Shown piece after piece: positions 12,451 to 13,653 of a stretch of DNA of 13,653 nt. Each line of letters begins with the position of its first letter. Positions within the stretch are counted from its first letter, which is position 1. The stretch lies in contig CAMEYZ010000035.1 of NCBI GenBank assembly GCA_945947715.1, forward strand, positions 1 to 13,653, read 5' to 3'. The stretch comes from an uncultured Clostridia bacterium (lineage in GTDB: Bacteria > Bacillota > Clostridia > Oscillospirales > Ruminococcaceae). Under the pieces are notes generated by a model. The model saw only the letters and a program-made list of their open reading frames with translations. It ran no database searches and had not been told where the DNA came from. The position numbers and the translations under genes are program-made.

Positions 12451-13125
12451 TTATTGTCTGTCAAAATAATCCTTGCCGCTGTCGGGATTGAAGTATGTTC
12501 TGATATAGCCGTCGGTCGATACTATGACAAATTCATTGGTGCTTTCCAGATAATAAACGTCGTCGTTGTCCTCCTTTTCAAGCTTATGTAGAGCTTCGGG
12601 AGAATTGACAACGGCAGCGGCAGCAGATTCATATTCGGCTGTGGAGGCAAATCCCATTTCGATCCCGTGTTTTTCGTAATGCTCTGTAAGAAGAGCATTA
12701 CTGCGGAAACGAAGTTTTTGTGTTTCGGAAGATGATGTTGTTTCAATTACGTCAGCGGAAAATGATGTTTCCGGATATGTATTCGAAGTCCTGTTCTCAG
12801 CCACTGGCTTCTCGGTATCATATGAGGAAGTGACGGTGATATCGGGTGATACCGCAGGCTCCGATATATCGGTGGTGTCAGAATATTCGGATATAAATGC
12901 CAAAAGCAGCACTATTGCAAGAATAATGATAACAGGTATCGGTGGAAGTGATCTTTTTCCTCTGCTGTTGTTTTGTGGAGCAGACGGAGATTTACTCCCT
13001 TTTCGTTTGTCTCGGCAGCTTTTGCACCTGTTCGGGAGATGCAAGCCCTTTGAACGGTAGAATTCTATCTCACCGTCGGTGAGAGTAAATTCATTGCCGC
13101 AGTCACTGCATTTTTTGGTTATCAT
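12451..13125 (-). CDS. Membrane-anchored zinc-ribbon protein with C-terminal toxin-nuclease-like domain
   Basis: The product is 224 aa in four parts. Residues 3-40 are a treble-clef-type zinc ribbon with C6, C9, C34 and C37, of the zf-trcl kind (PF13451). Residues 41-60 are basic; 62-79 form one hydrophobic helix (positive-inside predicts N-in, C-out). Residues 80-138 are a Ser/Thr/Glu-rich linker. Residues 143-224 are compact, with H149, H153-G, NEF (197-199), STDG (203-206) and IRTYFNPDSG (208-217), ending YFDRQ. That pattern resembles the C-terminal RNase domains of polymorphic toxins (BECR-fold, barnase/EndoU/colicin-like), from family memory only. No immunity-like gene is adjacent. AAAGGAG lies 8 nt before the start. 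It sits between the YqeG gene (16-nt gap) and the TIM-barrel gene (26-nt gap). Confidence 0.72.
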   Translation of the reverse strand: MITKKCSDCGNEFTLTDGEIEFYRSKGLHLPNRCKSCRDKRKGSKSPSAPQNNSRGKRSLPPIPVIIILAIVLLLAFISEYSDTTDISEPAVSPDITVTSSYDTEKPVAENRTSNTYPETSFSADVIETTSSSETQKLRFRSNALLTEHYEKHGIEMGFASTAEYESAAAAVVNSPEALHKLEKEDNDDVYYLESTNEFVIVSTDGYIRTYFNPDSGKDYFDRQ

Positions 13126-13141
13126 ATTATTAGCTCCTTTT

Positions 13142-13627
13142 TTATAAATATTTTTTAGGCAGAAACGGCTTCTCCAGTTCCCGCTTTATTTTGAAGAAAA
13201 ACGACTTTTCGGGTTCGATAGGCTTTACAAGTATCGACTTTATCCCGAAAAGCTTCGCCCCTAAGATATCAGTGAAAAGCTGGTCTCCTATGGTGCATAT
13301 CTCCGACTTCGGCACGTTCATCAGCTGCGCCGCCTTTTTGTAGCCCACGGGCAGCGGCTTTGCTCCCTCGGCGACAAAATCCAGCCCCAGCAGCTTCGCA
13401 AAGGGAGTTACTCTCGGTGCATGATTGTTTGATACTATCATCATTTTTATCCCATGAGCGCGCATATCGTCCAGCCACTGATACATTCCGTCCAAAGGCT
13501 TGGGGTCGTTGTGAGTGGTCATGGTGTTATCCACGTCGAGGATAAGGGCGGTCACTCCCATTTCCGATAGTATCTCTGGAGTGACAGACAGTATGCTTTT
13601 GTATGCTTTTGTAGGTGTGAATATCAT
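13142..13627 (-). CDS. YqeG family HAD IIIA-type phosphatase
   Basis: The product is 161 aa of the haloacid dehalogenase superfamily, YqeG type (TIGR01668/PF09419). LDVDNT (30-35) holds the nucleophile D31 and acid/base D33. SNN (66-68) is motif II, K90 is the motif III lysine, and GDQLFTD (114-120) is motif IV with magnesium-binding D115 and D120. It lacks a cap domain, as expected for type III. Related YqeG and yeast GEP4 proteins act on phosphatidylglycerophosphate or similar phosphates; the substrate here is not proven. AGGAG lies 8 nt before the ATG, which is 26 nt from the window edge, so the gene is complete but its promoter is outside. It leads the three-gene unit to 11567. Confidence 0.93.
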   Translation of the reverse strand: MIFTPTKAYKSILSVTPEILSEMGVTALILDVDNTMTTHNDPKPLDGMYQWLDDMRAHGIKMMIVSNNHAPRVTPFAKLLGLDFVAEGAKPLPVGYKKAAQLMNVPKSEICTIGDQLFTDILGAKLFGIKSILVKPIEPEKSFFFKIKRELEKPFLPKKYL

Positions 13628-13653
13628 AATAAATTCTCCTGCGGTTGGTTGGA

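Noticed and set aside
12830..13060. Plus-strand open frames opposite the zinc-ribbon gene
   Set aside because: No ribosome-binding site or recognisable domain; the minus-strand gene has a good start, a zinc ribbon and operon spacing.
13591..13610. Exact tandem 10-bp repeat GTATGCTTTT in the YqeG gene
   Set aside because: Only two copies, inside conserved coding sequence near the N terminus; most likely chance, though it could be a slippage site.

Overview
The window looks like chromosome from a Gram-positive anaerobe of the class Clostridia, most likely a Ruminococcus-type member of the Oscillospiraceae. The basis is consensus TTGACA/TATAAT promoters with strong Shine-Dalgarno sites, an FMN riboswitch ahead of an ECF-type riboflavin permease (RibU), a CsoR-copA copper operon, a CD1247-type acidic zinc-ribbon protein, a YqeG-type phosphatase, and the overall protein style. 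The genus is inferred from sequence alone. No rRNA, tRNA, insertion sequence, CRISPR array or phage gene was seen.

Layout. (1) Positions 1-1630: a divergent promoter region, with a consensus promoter pointing left out of the window and a second pointing right with an operator-like palindrome at its start site. The rightward promoter drives a two-gene unit: a leucine-carboxyl-methyltransferase-type SAM methyltransferase and a GNAT acetyltransferase. A hairpin terminator separates it from the convergent copper operon. (2) Positions 1639-4593, minus strand: csoR and copA, overlapping by 4 nt, with two CsoR-type operator palindromes. CopA ends in a CopZ-like domain that has its own Met and ribosome-binding site. 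(3) Positions 4637-5354: a single-gene unit for a SprA-like putative zinc metalloprotease with its own promoter and terminator. (4) Positions 5402-8789, plus strand: ahcY (S-adenosylhomocysteinase), a D-alanyl-D-alanine carboxypeptidase and an orotate-phosphoribosyltransferase-like protein, tightly spaced and probably one operon, ending in a strong bidirectional terminator. (5) Positions 8796-11500, minus strand, read right to left: aroQ (own perfect consensus promoter), efp (own promoter and a structured ~130-nt leader), the CD1247-type protein, then the FMN riboswitch, its intrinsic terminator and ribU. (6) Positions 11567-13627, minus strand: a compact unit of a YqeG-type HAD phosphatase, a membrane-anchored zinc-ribbon protein with a toxin-nuclease-like C-terminal domain, and an endonuclease-IV-like TIM-barrel protein.

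Most of the content is housekeeping. The points most worth a second look are the membrane-anchored protein ending in a domain resembling polymorphic-toxin RNases, the structured efp leader with mutually exclusive pairings, the possible nested CopZ start inside copA, the phosphoribosyltransferase whose PRPP loop lacks its acidic pair, the carboxypeptidase whose SxN motif reads S-A-C, and the paired CsoR operators. No clearly new multi-gene system is evident.
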